A stretch of 64,000 nucleotides of DNA, taken from assembly GCA_037892935.1 (NCBI GenBank), contig JAYXKI010000008.1, positions 1,240,001 to 1,304,000 on the forward strand, given 5' to 3'. Origin of the DNA: Phlebopus portentosus (lineage: Eukaryota; Basidiomycota; Agaricomycetes; Boletales; Boletinellaceae). Position 1 is the stretch's first letter; each line of letters begins with the position of its first letter. Under the pieces are notes generated by a model. The model was given only the letters and a program-made list of their open reading frames with translations, did no database searches and was not told where the DNA came from. The position numbers were made by a program, and so were the translations under genes. Positions 12,446 through 24,079 of the stretch are shown one piece after another.

Positions 12446-14399
12446 ATTGTTCGTTCAGAATGACTCAATGTACGAATAGAAATAAGAAGTAGGAACAAGA
12501 GATGCGTCAAACTTGCTTACGATCGTCGAGTAGGGTTTTGCTCAGTAAAATAGAATGACTCAGAAATGTGATGTGCCGCTGCCATGTAAGCAATCTATTC
12601 AGATAATGGCGTAAATAAGGTATATTTCGACGGTGAGACGCGATGAGGATTTAACCAGCTCACGAAGTCACAAGAGTAGGTAAGTGTATACTGTATAGTC
12701 CAGTACGTACGACTTCCTGCTAGGGCTCCGACCGTATGCGTATAACCCGTATACGGGCTGTCCGTATACGGGTACGGCCGTATCCGTATGATCCAATAAG
12801 AGTAAAATATACGGGCCGTATATATACGGTCGTATCCGTATACAAAGGTCTGAAAATGTGACGTTTACGGCTTATACGCCGTATACGGGAGCTAAGGTCC
12901 CATGCCTCTGGTAGCATGGAATTAAGTATATTTTATACCATTTTTGGTGATTTAGTAGATCACTTACTTAAAAAGTATATTCCCGGGCTACCAAATTGAG
13001 GAAGGGGCCGCCGGATTCAATACAGTATTGTTCCCACGCATATCCTTTCTATCACGGTCCACTGAATTTGTCTGCTGAGCCCTTCCTGGCAGGGATGAAC
13101 AACTTATCTGCGCTATGTAAGGTCGAAATAACTCGAAATGAGCTTGTTTAACTCATTTTATTTCGATTCTACAGTTTCTGCCCTGTAGCTGCCGTATACG
13201 GCGTATTCCTCGTATACGGGCTGTCCGTATCCGTATGACGGTGTGGTGTGCCATATATACGGGCGTATATATACGCCCGCATCCGTATGAAACTTCTTTT
13301 ATACGACCGTACCCGTATACGGATACGATCGGAGCCCTACTTCCTGCTACTGACTCCTGATTTTTTCCCACGCCTACATTTTACACGCGTTTGAGTTGTT
13401 TTTCCGCGTCTTCAACTCAACTTCGACGATCTACTACCAGTGCGACATCAAATAACCTCATCTATCACTCGTGATGGTACCCAATTCATGCTGATGTGAA
13501 TACTAGGGTTCGGCTTTGCGAGTAGGAATTGCTTCAAGTCTTGCTTTACTCGATCTCTTCCTTTCAGTCTATTCTTCAGTTCATCTTCGATGCTCTGCCA
13601 CTGCGACATCGACATGATTCAGCCTATCCCTTGTGCTATAATCTACCCAGGCTAGCAATAAGACTTTTCTGGGATGATGAAAAATAACTATTGCTTCAAC
13701 CGTGCGTTGCTTGGTCTCACGCGAAAGCGGTATTGTGTTAATCACTATAGCGTCCATTCCACACTCTGCGTGAGGACGAATCACCTCTTTATCACGTTCT
13801 CAGGATACGAAATGTTGGTTGCACAAGAATCGTGGTCTAGGATCACTTCAAGCCATCGGTATCAGTAATGATAGTGCATCAATGATGTGCTTATTGCTGG
13901 AGAGAAGCAATGGACTAGCGAGACCAACAGGCTGCGTCTTGTGACAAACAGCGTGGCTCAACTCTCTCGCAGGAAGATGGCTGTTGGTCGTCATTTACGT
14001 GTAATTTTTGTATGCGAGACTACTTGCTATCGCTGTTACCTGAGCTAAAACTCAAAAGACGCGCAGCCCGGAGGTTCCAACTGGCACCGAAATTAACATA
14101 AGCGTTGTTTCGCCATCATGTCCAAAATTAATCATCATGTTGTCTGCTACATGAATAGACATTCATCAGTGTCAAGAGATACAGAAGAGGAAGCATGATT
14201 CGGCTGATACAGCTTTGATGCATGCCGGTCTACTGTTCCTGTACAATAGTCAGCGCGGTTGTTGACGCTTTAAAGAAGTTGGAGTTCGTCGTTCCTTCTC
14301 ATTCTTTCCTCAATATCTCTTTCTAAGGCATCCACCTCCATCAGCTCTAGAACAGTTTCTGTCTTTTGGATTGCTGTTTGCGGAGCACCCACAGCCAGC
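12446..14399. other. Intergenic region upstream of gene B, includes a hAT-like insertion
   Basis: Apart from the element at 12721-13339, this interval is the diverged second copy of the SerRS/gene A intergenic DNA. It has no supported gene. Short open frames near 13581-13868 lie in the block that also occurs upstream of copies A and D and are not conserved as frames. Confidence 0.5.
12721..13339. mobile_element. Non-autonomous hAT-like DNA transposon (619 bp)
   Basis: The ends are inverted repeats: the left begins TAGGGCTCCGACCGTAT and the right, read inverted, begins TAGGGCTCCGATCGTAT. An exact 8-bp target-site duplication CTTCCTGC flanks it (12713-12720 and 13340-13347); 8-bp duplications are typical of the hAT superfamily. 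Subterminal regions carry many variants of the palindrome CCGTATACGG in both halves (12740-12900 and 13190-13330), as expected for clustered transposase-binding sites. The interior is AT-rich with no open frame of transposase size, so it would need a transposase supplied in trans. The matching place in the paralogous unit, near 9165-9185, lacks it, giving a natural empty site. Confidence 0.88.
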
Positions 14400-15881
14400 A
14401 TGCCTATGTTGAATGTGGATAATACTGTGCGTCCCAGACATTCTGTCCCATGGATTTGCAATATCGACTTCTCCGATCTAGTTGGGATGCGCATTCATTG
14501 CAGTGATGTGATTTAATTCCTATTTTCATACATTTCCTCAGGCGGTTGACTGCAAATTGGTAGTCTAACCTCGGCGTAAAATCTCTCTACAATCCCCTCT
14601 CCTACCAGTTTTGATCACACTACTAGATTATGGGGAATCGGATGCCTTCAGTTCTATATGTATTGCGAAGTATGTCCCCTAATGCGCCGGTGTTCATAAT
14701 TATTGAACAATCTTGATCGTTTAGACGTTTTGGAAGACCGATCAACGCTGGCTGAAAGCGTACATATCCTCGTTATGGATCCTAGAGACAGCACTTCAGG
14801 CCTTGATAGCTGACAACGGATATATATACCTTGTGAAGGGAATCACTGATCCAACCTTGTGGTTTCGCTACCAGCAGTGAGCATTGCTGTCTATAGCAGA
14901 TGCATCAACAAGAATGACATTCCCACAGAACCACTCCGACTATCACTGCTTTCGCCGCTGTTATCGATGCCATGATACAAGCCCTTCTTATCAGACGTGC
15001 TTGGTACTGTAAGTGATACACTGGTACTGTGACCATTGACGAAGTGCTCACCTCTTCAAAGTAAGCAGCAAAAATCGCATTCTAACAGGAGCATTATGCG
15101 TCGCAGTTTTGGCACAGTTTGCTGTGACCATGACATATTCCGCTAGAATCGCCATCGTAAGAGAAAATAAGCTGCTTGCTGGCATGCAACTCGCGGCTGC
15201 TGCTACTGCGGCGATCACGGATACATACCTAGCTGTAGTTTTAGTATGGTTATTGCGGAAGGCGCGTTCCGGATTTAAGAGATCTGATTCGATCGTGAAC
15301 CGCTTAGTCACGTACACCATTGGATCGAGCCTTGTAACTGCAGTCTCTGCGCTGTTCGCACTGGTTTCTGCAGTAGTAGCACCGTATTCCTCCGTCTACT
15401 TGCTTGGCGATCTTCTCCTTCCAAAACGTCAGTGTTCAATAACTTCCCGGAATGTGTCTACTGATATAATCTCTTCGTTTTAGTGTATTTCAACTGTCTA
15501 CTCGCTTTGTTCGTGGCCTATGTCTTCTGATATTCTTTCTTGAGCTGACAAGCATTCGTAGACTGAACGCAAGGTCAAGCCTTCGTGCTGCTGCGGAACA
15601 AGAATCAGGTGGCATGAGCATTCATTTAGAGAATGTATCTTCCTCTACCGGAGAACCAAACCAGACCGCAAGTAACTCGAACAAGGTGCGAGTCACCCTT
15701 TCTCCATTTATACAGTCCTTTGATATTTGTGTTGTGTTTCTAGGCGTCAATTCCGAAGGCAACCGAATGCCGAATCAACGTTCGTATCGAGACCGGCACC
15801 GAACGACCAATGGTGTTGTCTGAGACGTTTTCAGTTGTTGAAGTATCAGCTGACGTTGAGAAACTTGAACAGCTTTCTTGA
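14400..15881 (+). CDS. DUF6534 membrane protein, array copy B
   Basis: About 325 residues with seven predicted membrane helices; function unknown. The start MPMLNVDNT is exon 1 (14400-14426). The 26-nt exon encodes LGCAFIAV, the microexon is 14564-14575, and the next exon starts LWGIGCLQFYMYCE. The fifth exon reads TFWKTDQRWLKAYISSLWIL. The long exon after 15061 begins SSKNRILTGALCVAVLAQF and carries TDTYLAVVLVWLLRKARSGF and SDSIVNRLVTYTIGSS. The tail is LNARSSLRAAAEQESGGMSI. After a last GT-AG intron comes ASIPKATECRINVRIETGTE, stopping with EKLEQLS at 15881. No frame break or lost splice site was found, so this copy looks intact. It is the closest relative of copy A through the segmental duplication. 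Confidence 0.87.
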
Positions 15882-16663
15882 AACTGATGCGAAGTAAACG
15901 TAAAAGTGCAGATGGTAAATTTTATCGGTTCTTGAATTTGCAGCTTTTATTCAGTCTCGGTCTTCTTCAGCTTGTATGAATGAAGTGATGTACGTCTCTA
16001 CTACGTCTGTGTTTAGCTATATGTATAGTCGAGATTTGTCCGAAAGGAAAATAGAGAGAAAGGATTCGCTCCTTTGTGCACAGGTAAGTATTTATCGCAC
16101 ATATCCGGGTTCGAATCCACGACCTGAGCATCACGTAAGCCTACGAACAGTTTTTTTTTTTTTCACTTTACTTGTTCACGTCAACGTCGAGGTTTTACCA
16201 ATGCTACATCAAAACAATTGAAACCAACCCTCGTAATGATAGCTACTGTGGCTGACATTGAACCACCGCGAGAAGGAAGGACTACTACTACTTCAAGATC
16301 ACACTCGATCTTGCGAGGTATACTTTTATAACATATCCTGATCTCGTCTTCGCTCAACTCTGAATGACGACAAACAAAGAAGTATCATGTTCTATCTCCA
16401 TGATATGCATTCTTCATGAAGATCTATCAGTTCGAGGACAAGTCGTCTGTCAGTCGCATCTAGTAGAGCGAGCAGCGTTCTTGGTACGCTTGATATCCCG
16501 ACTTCTGGTGGTATTTAGAGCTGCCGGGAGTGTAAGATGGGACTTTGAAAGGGACTTTTGGGGGCATGCACATATGGGTGAAGTCCTAGCTCGCATTTGC
16601 TCAGTGCGTGTCATCCATTCCTCTTTATGTAGTACAATACAATAGTTGGATTCGAATGAAGGC
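15882..16663. other. Downstream flank of gene B
   Basis: Contains the repeated downstream block, with GGTTCGAATCC at 16109-16119 followed by an oligo-T run at about 16150. After it comes unassigned DNA with short, unsupported open frames (16364-16645 in particular). No gene is recognised. Confidence 0.45.
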
Positions 16664-18496
16664 AAACCTACAGGAGAATGTAAATAGTCCTCTCGAAGAC
16701 ACTCGAAGCTTTACGAGCTTTCCCGCGGCGTCCCCGCACCCAGACGCAATGAGATCCTCCGCCAAATTCGCGAAGCCCTCGCATAGTAAATGGAGAGATG
16801 AAGTCGATGAGCTGGTCTCGCTTGAAGGATCAGGGCCAAAGGATAGAGTCAGATTTGGGAGTCCATCGACATCGTGAGTACATATTTGAGATAAAAGTCG
16901 GAAACTCCGATACCGAAACTGATCGTGTTTTGGTAGTGTGATTATGCAGTCATCCCGTCGAGGATGATGAACGGGAGTGCCATCAATTCCGAGAGTTCAG
17001 TGCTTACAATTCTCGAAGGTGAGAATCATACATACTTCTTATATTCCTCGACTTGAACTGCCGAATTCGTATCAACGCGGCCTGAAGTGCCGAAAGCCCT
17101 CGCAGAACGCAGAACATCCTCTCAGCATCCAACTTCCCCGTTGCACCTTACGGCTGATAATTACCTTTCCACATTTCTTCGTAGTCACATATCCAAATTA
17201 ACCAACCATCTTGGTTACTTTTTTGATCTACAGGAGTCTAGCATATCCCTCGCAGCGGGGAACGCAACTCTCTGGAGACCGTCTTTAACGATCCCACTCT
17301 TCCCAATTGAAGTAACGAAGATAATCGTGGAGGTTTAAGGTGAATTTCCCGGGGTTATTGCTGGGTTTGTTATGGGCGGGAAAGATGTCGATGAGACGAG
17401 TATGAGGAGTAGGGAAGCCGATATGGATGCGTGGATTGTTTTGTCCCTTGTCCGTAAAATTTGGGATCGGGAACTAATGGATCGTTGACTGGGAGCGAGG
17501 AAACTGGAAAGAAAGTCGCTAACGCCGTTCCATTTCGCTCCGGGAAGGTCTTGCTAGACCCGGGTGGGAACAATGGTATGTCTATCTACACCTCTAATAT
17601 CCTAGACTCTTTGCCTTTGATCTGACAAGCTGTTGTCGTCATGCCCGAGACAGAAACTCCCATACTCACCATCTTCTTCGGCGCCGGCGCCGTCTCGACC
17701 TGCGCCCCTCCAGCTCTTTCCATCCTCTCCTTTCTTTTGCAGATATAAAAAACTTTGAAACGTGTGATCCTTCTGGGAAGGAAAGTGCATTTAGGCCCGC
17801 TGCATACGAGAAGTACGGTGGGATGTATGATAAGCGCTGTCAGGAGGTTGAGAAGAGTTTGGAAGGAGCGCTTGAGAGGGGGAACCTCGTCCAGCCGACC
17901 ATCGTTCGGCCTCTCTTCGCCTCCCTCTCTTCACCTCCCTCTTTTCCACCGCAAATTCAGAGCTGTCCGAAGCGCAAGACGTATGGTGCACAGACACCTT
18001 CATGCCCATCCTCCAAGTCGGCGCGTTCGACAGGCTGGAAGACGCCATCGAGTATAACAACACCATCCCACAGGAGTTGTCGAGCAGTCTCTGCACGCGA
18101 GATGTGAGGAATGTTGGGAAGTGGATCGACCAGCTGGGGAGTGATTGCGGGATTGTGAACGTAAGTCTCCGTTTTTTCGCCCTGTGTGGGGACTTGTTAA
18201 TCATGTCATGTTTCTATGTAGGTGAACGTGGAAATGAGTGGAGCGGAGGTCGGAGCCGCCTTCGGTGGGAACAAGCCTCGTTCATCCTGCCTTTTCTCTC
18301 GTTCTCTCCAGGTAAATTCAAATGACTTACTCTCATTCTTTGATTGGAGCCTAGGGCAGTCCACGAGTCTGGCTGCGACGCCTGGAAGCAGTACGTCCGC
18401 TGGAGCGCCTGCACGGTTAACTACAGCGACTCGGCGCCCCTTGTGCAGAGCGTGAGCTGCGACACGTCTGCCGTGCCCAAGTTTCTGGGATTCTAG
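16664..18496 (+). pseudogene. Decayed ALDH7-family aldehyde dehydrogenase (antiquitin type)
   Basis: The intact family oxidises alpha-aminoadipic semialdehyde and related aldehydes. Fragments occur in family order. EILRQIREALA (16751-16783, one frame) breaks into VDELVSLE (another frame), then RMMNGSAINSE (about 16966), SLAAGNATLWRPS and VTKIIVEV (17250-17335), and FPGVIAGFVMGGKDVDE (17344-17394). LTGSEETGKKV and GKVLLDPGGNNG follow (17485-17570), then AVVVMPETETP and IFFGAGAVSTCAPPA (17630-17710). The end is best kept: TFMPILQVGAFDRLED, LGSDCGIVN, NVEMSGAEVGAAFGGNK and [19 protein letters not shown], stopping at 18494. The NAD-fold and C-terminal blocks are present, but frames shift, stops intervene (for example after REALA) and the GQRCTS active-site block is distorted. 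The intron positions suggest decay in place rather than retrocopying. It sits alone inside the DUF6534 array. Confidence 0.85.
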
Positions 18497-18817
18497 TATT
18501 AGGGCTGGTGTTTGGATCGGCGGAGTTCTTCTTAGGTCAGAGATGTAGTTGGTATCAGATGTCTGAAACTTGCATGGTTTCAACGGAGAACGAAGGATCT
18601 TCAAATCCCAATGACCGTTTTCTTCGCATCTAGAATCGATCTTTCTTCTTACACACTTATATGCATATACAAAATCAGTGATGACTGATGTTCACACATC
18701 CACGCGCTGTGGTGCGAATTCGAGGGCATGCCATTTATCTACCTTACTCTACTTGTATTCGGTGAGTCTGCTTCTTGAGGTCATGCCGACGAGACTGGTA
18801 CTTGAATACAGACCGGG
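18497..18817. other. Spacer between the ALDH7 pseudogene and a DUF6534 relic
   Basis: No gene is visible. The sequence after about 18755 begins to resemble the region before the last exons of DUF6534 copies. Confidence 0.4.
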
Positions 18818-19013
18818 AAGAATCAAATCGCTCTATGAGCAATCTGAACAAGGTTCGTATCGCCCTTCGTCTATTTATTCAATTTTTTGATATTATGTTT
18901 CTAGGCTTCGATACCGGAGGCAATCGAATGCAGAATCGACATTGATGTCAAGAATGGTACTAATAGAACAACGGTGAACTCTAAAATTTCCACAGACCTT
19001 GGGATCGGCTAAC
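18818..19013 (+). pseudogene. Orphan 3' exons of a DUF6534 gene (relic 1)
   Basis: Matches only the end of the family: the AAATCGCTCTATGAGCAA...AACAAG exon tail, a short intron, then an exon reading ASIPEAIECRIDIDV and NGTNRTTVNSKI before a TAA at 19011-19013. It closely resembles the last exons of copies C and D. The rest of the gene, including all membrane helices, is absent upstream, where the ALDH7 pseudogene lies instead. It looks like what is left after a deletion or unequal crossover. Confidence 0.8.
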
Positions 19014-19861
19014 ATCTAGGGATGTTATCAGCTTTCTTGAAAGTGTTTTTATGGACATGGTGGTGGAAAAAAACCTTCCGGACTGACGGGCGACCCGAGT
19101 ATCACGTAGTCCAGAACGCTGTCTTCGAGTTCCACAAACTTCGATGTAACAGTTTGTCGCTCCGCTAGCGTCCACTCAGGCCTACATTCGTACTGGAATG
19201 GATCTTGCCGAGAGTAAGAAAAAATACGGATTCATTCCTGCTTCGCTCTTGCCCGGGCAAAAGAAGCATCATGTTTTACCATCATGATGTCTATTTTTCA
19301 CGAACATCTATCAGCACGAGGTCAGATGTCCTAATTGGAATCATGATGCAGGGCCATGGTTACTCACCGACATTGTTTCATAGCAGCGGTGTGTCAGCTT
19401 GGACTCTATCTCATTGCGATGGTTACTAGAGAAGTAAGCAGTGCACTCTATGGGCCTTTGTGATCTATCTGATCTTTGTTGCTGTATCTGATCAGCAGGT
19501 GGAATACTAGAGCTTAAAGATTCTGGAACACGAATTAGACTAGTTGTAAGGAATTAAGATGTAAGCTGATTTACTATTTCTGCCTGATAATCAACACAGC
19601 CGTGGCACATGAAGGGTAATGGAAGTCGGTTTTCTTCCTCATAGCTGGCCTCACTTATCAGAAGAAGAAGAATGATTCGAAACACCTGACTCTGATGCAT
19701 GCTCGATTGTACAAAGATTATCCCAGGCCGTGATACATATAGGAAGACAGGATTAGTTGTTCCTTATCATGCCGTCCTCCAACATCCACTGAACATTCCA
19801 TCTTTCCCAAGCGTCTTTGGTGGTCTTCCTGTTCCTTATCAGTGGTTGAAGAGCAGGCGAT
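19014..19861. other. Intergenic region upstream of gene C
   Basis: Contains a diverged copy of the repeated upstream block (about 19210-19460). A TACATATAGG element at about 19733 lies 129 bp before the gene C start and corresponds to the TATA-like boxes of A and D. No gene is supported. Confidence 0.45.
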
Positions 19862-21324
19862 ATGGGATCCACAGTCAACATGGTCGGGTCGAATATTGAT
19901 ATCACGGTGCGTCCCAGTCAGTTTCTCCTGCTTCTGTACTGTACTGTGCCGACACCTTTGTTCCAGTTCGGATGTTTCTTTATTGGAGTGATGTAACCTT
20001 ATTTTTTCTTATTCCTCCCAGACATTTAACCATACTTTTAAGCCTCACATCAGCGTAGATTTCTCTATCACATGCTCTCTTATTTGTCCTGATCGAGTTA
20101 CTAGCCTTTGGGGTATTGGTTGCCTTCAGTTCTATCTGTATTGCGAGGTACGTTCCCTGAGGTGCCAAAGTGTCTTTATTTGTCGAATAATCTTCCTCAC
20201 ATAGAAATTTTGGAAGACCGATCAGCGCCGGTTGAAGGTCTACATGTCCTCGTTATGGGTTCTAGAGACAGTGCATCAAGCGTTACTCACCAACAATGCG
20301 TATGTATACTTTGTGAAGGCAATCGCAGATCCAACTTTGTTATTTCGCTACCAGAAGTGAGTCTTGGTGTTTATGGAATGGCCCATCTATATAAATGGTG
20401 TTCCAACAGAATCAGTCCGGTTATCGCTGTTCTCACGGCTTTTATTGACGCCATGGTACAAGTCATCTTTGTCCGACGCGCTTGGTATTGTAAGTAATAC
20501 AGAAGTATTGTGTCCCTTCACTAAGTGCTCATTCCCCTAAGCGACAAAGCCGCCTTCTAACGGGAGTATTGAGCGTCGCAGTTTCGGCACGGCTTGCACT
20601 GACCATGGCTTATTCCATCATAAGCAAGAACTTACCGCAAGACAATGACGTTCCATTACAGCTGACTGCTGCCGTGGCTGTGGGCCTCACAGATACATTC
20701 CTAGCTGTCACATTGGTATGGCTATTGCGGAAGGCGCGTTCTGGATTTAGGAGGTCGGATTCTATCGTGAACCATCTAGTAGCGTATATCGTGGGGTCAA
20801 GCCTTGTCACTGTGGCCTGTTGGTTGGTCGGATTGATAGGCTCCAGAGTCGCGCCACATTCTTTCATCTACTTGCTTTCCGGTCTTCTTCTCCCAAAACG
20901 TCAGTGTCCAAACATCCGAAATCTGTTTACTGACGTAAACTCTTCTCTTCAGTGTATTTCAATTGTCTGCTCGCATCGTGAGTGGTTTAAATTTTCTGAT
21001 ATTCCCCAGGGCTGACAAGCGTCTGTAGATTAAACACAAGGTCGAGTCTTCGCGTCGCTGCAGGACAGGAATCAGGTGGTGTGAGCATTCATCTCGAGAA
21101 TTTACCTTCTTCCTCTTCCGGAGAATCGAACCGCCCTACGAGGAACTCGAACAAGGTGTGTATCACCCTTCATTTATTTATACAAATTTTTGATGTTACG
21201 TTTCTAGAATTCAATACCGAATGCAATGGAATGCAGAATCAACATTGACGTCGAGACTGGTACTGATAGAACAACGATGAACTCTAAAATTTCTGCAGGT
21301 CTCGGAACGTCAGCTAATATCTAG
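19862..21324 (+). pseudogene. DUF6534 array copy C with a one-base frameshift
   Basis: The structure follows the family. Exon 1 starts MGSTVNMVGSNIDIT (19862-19906), then FGCFFIGV, the microexon at 20043-20054, LWGIGCLQFYLYCE, and KFWKTDQRRLKVYMSSLWVL. The long exon encodes TDTFLAVTLVWLLRKARSGF and SDSIVNHLVAYIVGSS. The last exon reads NSIPNAMECRINIDVETGTD, stopping at 21324. At the start of the long exon (20540-20566) it is one base shorter than every paralogue: AGCGACAAAGCCGCC where others have AGCGACAAAAACCG. The frame therefore runs into TAA at about 20558, and the usual ...AAAG acceptor just before it has been replaced by CCCC. No alternative splice restores the frame. It is a recent pseudogene, or the base is missing from the assembly. 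Confidence 0.8.
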
Positions 21325-22596
21325 GAATATTATCAGCTTTCTTGAAAGCGCTTTTGTGAAAATGTAAACACCGTGGTGTTGGATTTCATTGGTTTTCGAT
21401 ATTGTAGCTGTTATTCTTAGTCGCATGAATCAAGTCCTGCATATCTTTTTTACGTCTCCGACAAGCTATACGGTTATGTAAGATTTTTTTGAGTGGAATT
21501 GGCGAGAAAGGGCCTGCTCGACTAAAAAGAATTCGCTCCTATGTGCATAGGAAAATAATTGAGTGCTCACGTCCGGGTTCGAACGTGCGATTGGGGCATC
21601 ACGTAAGCCCGAGACGATCCTTTTTGCAACTGCCAGCTGCCTCTCTGATCAAGATCATTCGTTTTTTTACGATTCATGACTTATTCGAAAGTCCACGGTT
21701 TATTGGCGGAAGATTTTTGTCACCGAATGACATCGGCCGCTTCCAAATAGGCTTGCGATCGAACGCACGACCAGAGGGCTTCAGATGTAACTTTCTTTGC
21801 CCTCTAAACTCAACTGCAACACTATAGCGTCTCATCGAAATAGTCTGTAATCTTCCATCGACTCAATCTGATACGAGTGCTATGTACTCCTGACCTGGCA
21901 ACGACCAGGAAGGAGAACTATTGTTTCAACCCTGTTCCGCTTGGTCTCACGCGAAGGCGGTATCTTGTTTAACACTAATTGGTGTGTTTTGTTCATTATG
22001 CATGGGAACGAATCATCTCTTGATCACGTTCTATCATCAAAATACCAAAGCTGATTCTTCTGGAATCCTGATCTGGGACGCTGTAAGTCACCGACATCAG
22101 TAATGGTAGCGCAACAACCTGGAGTGAATCTTGATGTGCTCGTCGCTGGAGAAGCGTTCTGCACTCGGTGACAGCGACCATGGCTCAGCCCTCCTGTATA
22201 ACGTCCGCTCTTAGTCGTCATTCCTCTATGGCCTTTGTATAGGCGACTCCTTGGCATCGAAGCCAAGGCGAGAGCCGCTTGGTCCTAAAGTCTCTGCAGA
22301 CACCGAACACAGCCGGAGATTTGCCCCACCACCGAATCCGAATCCAATTACACCGTGACTTTCTCTGTGAATAGATATGCATCAGACAAGGGATACAACC
22401 GAAGAAGCGTGATTTGATACAGACAACTCCGATGTGCGATGATCTGCACAGTAGTCAGCTCAGCTCGCTCGTACTACATAAAGGATAGTAGTGGGCATCG
22501 CTTCTCCTCATACCCGCCTCCCCGCCTCCAGTCGAGACGTCACACCTCTCCAAGTTTTCTCTCTTCTTGGCTATTGCTCGCGGAGAAGCAATCAGC
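21325..22596. other. Intergenic region between copies C and D
   Basis: Carries the downstream block (GGGTTCGAACGTGCG at about 21582, T-run near 21618) and then the upstream block (about 21840-22180), both shared with other units. Open frames such as 21489-21827 lie across these repeats and are not supported. Confidence 0.45.
22475..22484 (+). promoter_or_regulatory. TATA-like box of DUF6534 gene D
   Basis: TACATAAAGG lies about 120 bp before the gene D start. It is followed, as in gene A, by a GTGGGCATCGC segment and CTCATACCC. The shared spacing supports a core promoter. Confidence 0.45.
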
Positions 22597-24079
22597 ATGC
22601 CCGCGTTTAACGTGGATAATACTGTGCGTTCCACAGATTTGCTCATCGTGATGCGCCGTATCGACACCTCTATTCTAGTTCGGATGTATATTCATTACAG
22701 TGATGTGACTTCTTTTTTTTTGTTTTTCTTGCTCAGTCATCTGATCGCGTTTTCTTAGTCTTACATCAGCGTAAACCTCCTCTAAGTCACTCTTCGACTC
22801 GTTCTGATCAAAACATTAGTCTATGGGGTGTCGGATGCCTTCAATTCTATATATACTGCGAGGTGTGTTACATGCATAGTCGAATCAACTGTGATCATAG
22901 GCCCAACTTGGTTCTTAGAAATTTTGGAAAATCGAAGAGCGCTGGCTCAAGTTGTGCATGTCCTTGCTATGGATTCTCGACACAGTACATCAAGCATTTA
23001 TCGCGAACTCTACTTATGTAGCCTTTGTGAAGGGAATTGTGGATCCGATTTTGTTTCTTCGGTTACAGAAGTGAGCCTCGCAATTTACGTAAGGGTTCCC
23101 TCACAGAATTGACACTCCTATAGAGGCATCCCAACTACCGGTGCTCTCACCGCTGTTATTGATGCTGCAGTACAAGCACTTCTTATCAGGCGTGCTTGGT
23201 ATTGTAAGAAATACACCATCATTGAGATCATTGACGAAGTGCTAACCTCTTCAAAGTGAGCAGCAAAAATCGCGCTCGAACAGGAGCATTAAGCGTTATA
23301 GTATTGGCGCAGTTTGCAGTATCATTGGCATATTCCATTAGAATCGCCAGCATTGAAGAAAATGTCCCGCTCGCTGGTGCCGTCCCTTTACAGATCGCGT
23401 CTGCTGCTGTTGCGACAATCACAGATACATGCCTAGCTGTCACAATAGTATGGCTGTTGAGGAGGGCACGTTCTGGAGTTAGGAGAACAGATTCGATCGT
23501 GAACCGTTTAGTCACGTACACTATCGGATCAAGCCTCGTAACTGCGATTTGCGCACTGTTCTCACTGATTTCTGCAGTAATAGCACCGCATTCTCTCATC
23601 TACATTATCGGCGATTTTCTCCTTCCAAAGCGTACGTACGTTTTGAAACACCCGAAATCGGTCTACTGATGTAATCTCTTCTATTTAGTCTACTTCAATT
23701 GTCTCCTCGCATCGTAAGAGCCGTATATTCTCTGATAACATTCAAGCTGACAAACAACCGCAGATTAAATGCAAGATCAAGTCTGCGTGCCGCTGCAAAC
23801 CAAGAATCATGTAGCATGAGTATTCATTTCGAGAATTCATCTTCCTCCTCTGCCGAAGTACCAAATTGCTCTACAAGCAAATTGAGCAAGGTGTGTATCA
23901 CTCTCCATCTACTTATACAATTTTTGATATTATGATTCTAGGCTTCGATGCCGGAGGCAATCGAATGCAGAGTCAACATTGATGTCGAGACTGGTACTGA
24001 TAAAACAACGGCGAGCTCTAAAATTTGTGCAGACCTTGGGATATCAGCTAACATCTATGAATACCATCAGGTCTCTTGA
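22597..24079 (+). CDS. DUF6534 membrane protein, array copy D
   Basis: An intact-looking copy. Exon 1 gives MPAFNVDNT (22597-22623). FGCIFITV is on the 26-nt exon, the microexon is 22759-22770, and LWGVGCLQFYIYCE follows. The next exon is KFWKIEERWLKLCMSLLWIL, then a helix ending LLIRRAWY. The long exon begins SSKNRARTGALSVIVLAQF and includes TDTCLAVTIVWLLRRARSG and SIVNRLVTYTIGSS, then LYFNCLLAS spliced to LNARSSLRAAANQESCSMSI. The final exon reads ASMPEAIECRVNIDVETGTD and ends EYHQVS at 24079, longer than in copy C because TATGAA replaces the TAG used there. All intron ends are GT-AG and phases match. A seven-helix membrane protein is predicted; no function is known. Confidence 0.87.

Larger units (their letters stand above)
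11945..15950. repeat. Segmental duplication, unit 2 (approximate limits)
   Basis: Second copy of the unit at about 8412-11940: SerRS 5' fragment, its upstream flank and DUF6534 gene B. It is longer than unit 1 mainly because the 619-bp hAT-like element at 12721-13339 inserted into it after the duplication. Confidence 0.7.

Noticed and set aside
12740..13330. Clustered CCGTATACGG units as a possible CRISPR or operator array
   Set aside because: The units are irregularly spaced palindrome variants inside a TIR/TSD-bounded element in a eukaryote; they fit transposase-binding subterminal repeats.
16017..16160. tRNA gene
   Set aside because: Only a T-loop-like GGTTCGAATCC is present; the T-stem pairs poorly and no acceptor stem, D-arm or anticodon arm could be built.
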